A stretch of 15,053 nucleotides of DNA. It comes from JBHHWH01 sp046756405. GTDB taxonomy: Bacteria; Actinomycetota; Acidimicrobiia; Spongiisociales; ZC4RG35. The stretch covers positions 1 through 15,053 of the forward strand of contig JBHHWH010000064.1 in NCBI GenBank assembly GCA_046756405.1, written 5' to 3'. This document shows positions 14,891 to 15,053 of the stretch, in pieces. The notes beneath the pieces are model-generated. The model was given only the letters and a program-made list of their open reading frames with translations. It ran no database searches and was not told where the DNA came from. Each line of letters begins with the position of its first letter. The stretch's first letter is position 1. Made by a program: the position numbers and the translations under genes.

Positions 14891-15053
14891 GACACAACGG
14901 TGGCCCTCCTCAGTCGGAGAACGCACCTACTTCGCGGCACTTCTCAAGGTTGATCGAGAACCCGGTGGGACGCTGCTGCTTCAGACCCCAGCTCTTCCGG
15001 CTGCTGCACACTCAAGGATCCAACCGCAAGGAGGGTAGCCACGATCAACCAAT

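Larger units (their letters stand above)
14832..15053. other. Region upstream of uvrA, no recognisable gene to the window edge
   Basis: Apart from the uvrA leader, promoter and LexA box, I recognise nothing here. A plus-strand frame is open from before 14872 to the edge (ENAPTSRHFSRLIENP and onward), and a minus-strand frame enters from the edge and stops at 14944 (35 residues, beginning WLIVATLLAVGSLSV). Neither matches a family I know. GGTTGATCG at 14948-14956 recurs inverted as CGATCAACC at 15042-15050. A purine-rich AAGGAGGG (15028-15035) resembles a ribosome site but no start codon follows within the window. Confidence 0.4.

Noticed and set aside
14832..14897. 22-residue N-terminal extension of UvrA
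   Set aside because: It crosses the LexA palindrome and probable promoter, and the normal UvrA start lies at 14831.

Overview
The window comes from a GC-rich bacterial chromosome, most likely an actinomycete-group organism (Actinomycetota, possibly an Acidimicrobiia-like lineage). This rests on the uvrC-rapZ-yvcK order, an actinobacterial-type SecG, frequent GTG/TTG starts, and a LexA box of the GAAC-N4-GTTC type in front of uvrA. The class-level placement is inference. Nearly everything is on the minus strand, so genes are read from high to low coordinates.

Right part (12009-15053): uvrA, preceded by a perfect 12-base LexA palindrome and a plausible promoter. The last ~220 bases hold no recognisable gene. 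Middle part (6882-11966): a cassette that looks dedicated to cell-surface sugars. It has two related polytopic membrane proteins that converge and overlap by 58 bases, a UDP-glucuronate decarboxylase (UXS family) whose gene is interrupted by a 462-residue in-frame intein with a LAGLIDADG homing-endonuclease domain, and a small SAM-dependent methyltransferase.

Left part (114-6874): a tightly packed, mostly translationally coupled run uvrC-rapZ-yvcK-pgk-tpiA-gpmA-secG followed by tRNA-Leu. UvrC works with UvrA in nucleotide excision repair. RapZ and YvcK are nucleotide-binding regulators of carbon and cell-wall metabolism. Pgk, TpiA and GpmA are glycolytic enzymes, and SecG is a subunit of the Sec translocon. 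The usual whiA and gap genes, expected between yvcK and pgk in this conserved cluster, are absent: yvcK and pgk overlap by four bases. The tRNA-Leu carries the anticodon AAG, which is rare in bacteria.

The extreme left end (1-168) is the C-terminal tail of what looks like a serine-type site-specific recombinase. It is convergent with the tRNA gene, and its last codons lie antisense inside the tRNA. This suggests the edge of an element integrated at the tRNA-Leu 3' end.

The most interesting items are the intein in the sugar-nucleotide enzyme, the A34 tRNA-Leu with the recombinase tail running into it, and the convergent membrane paralogues next to the intein gene.
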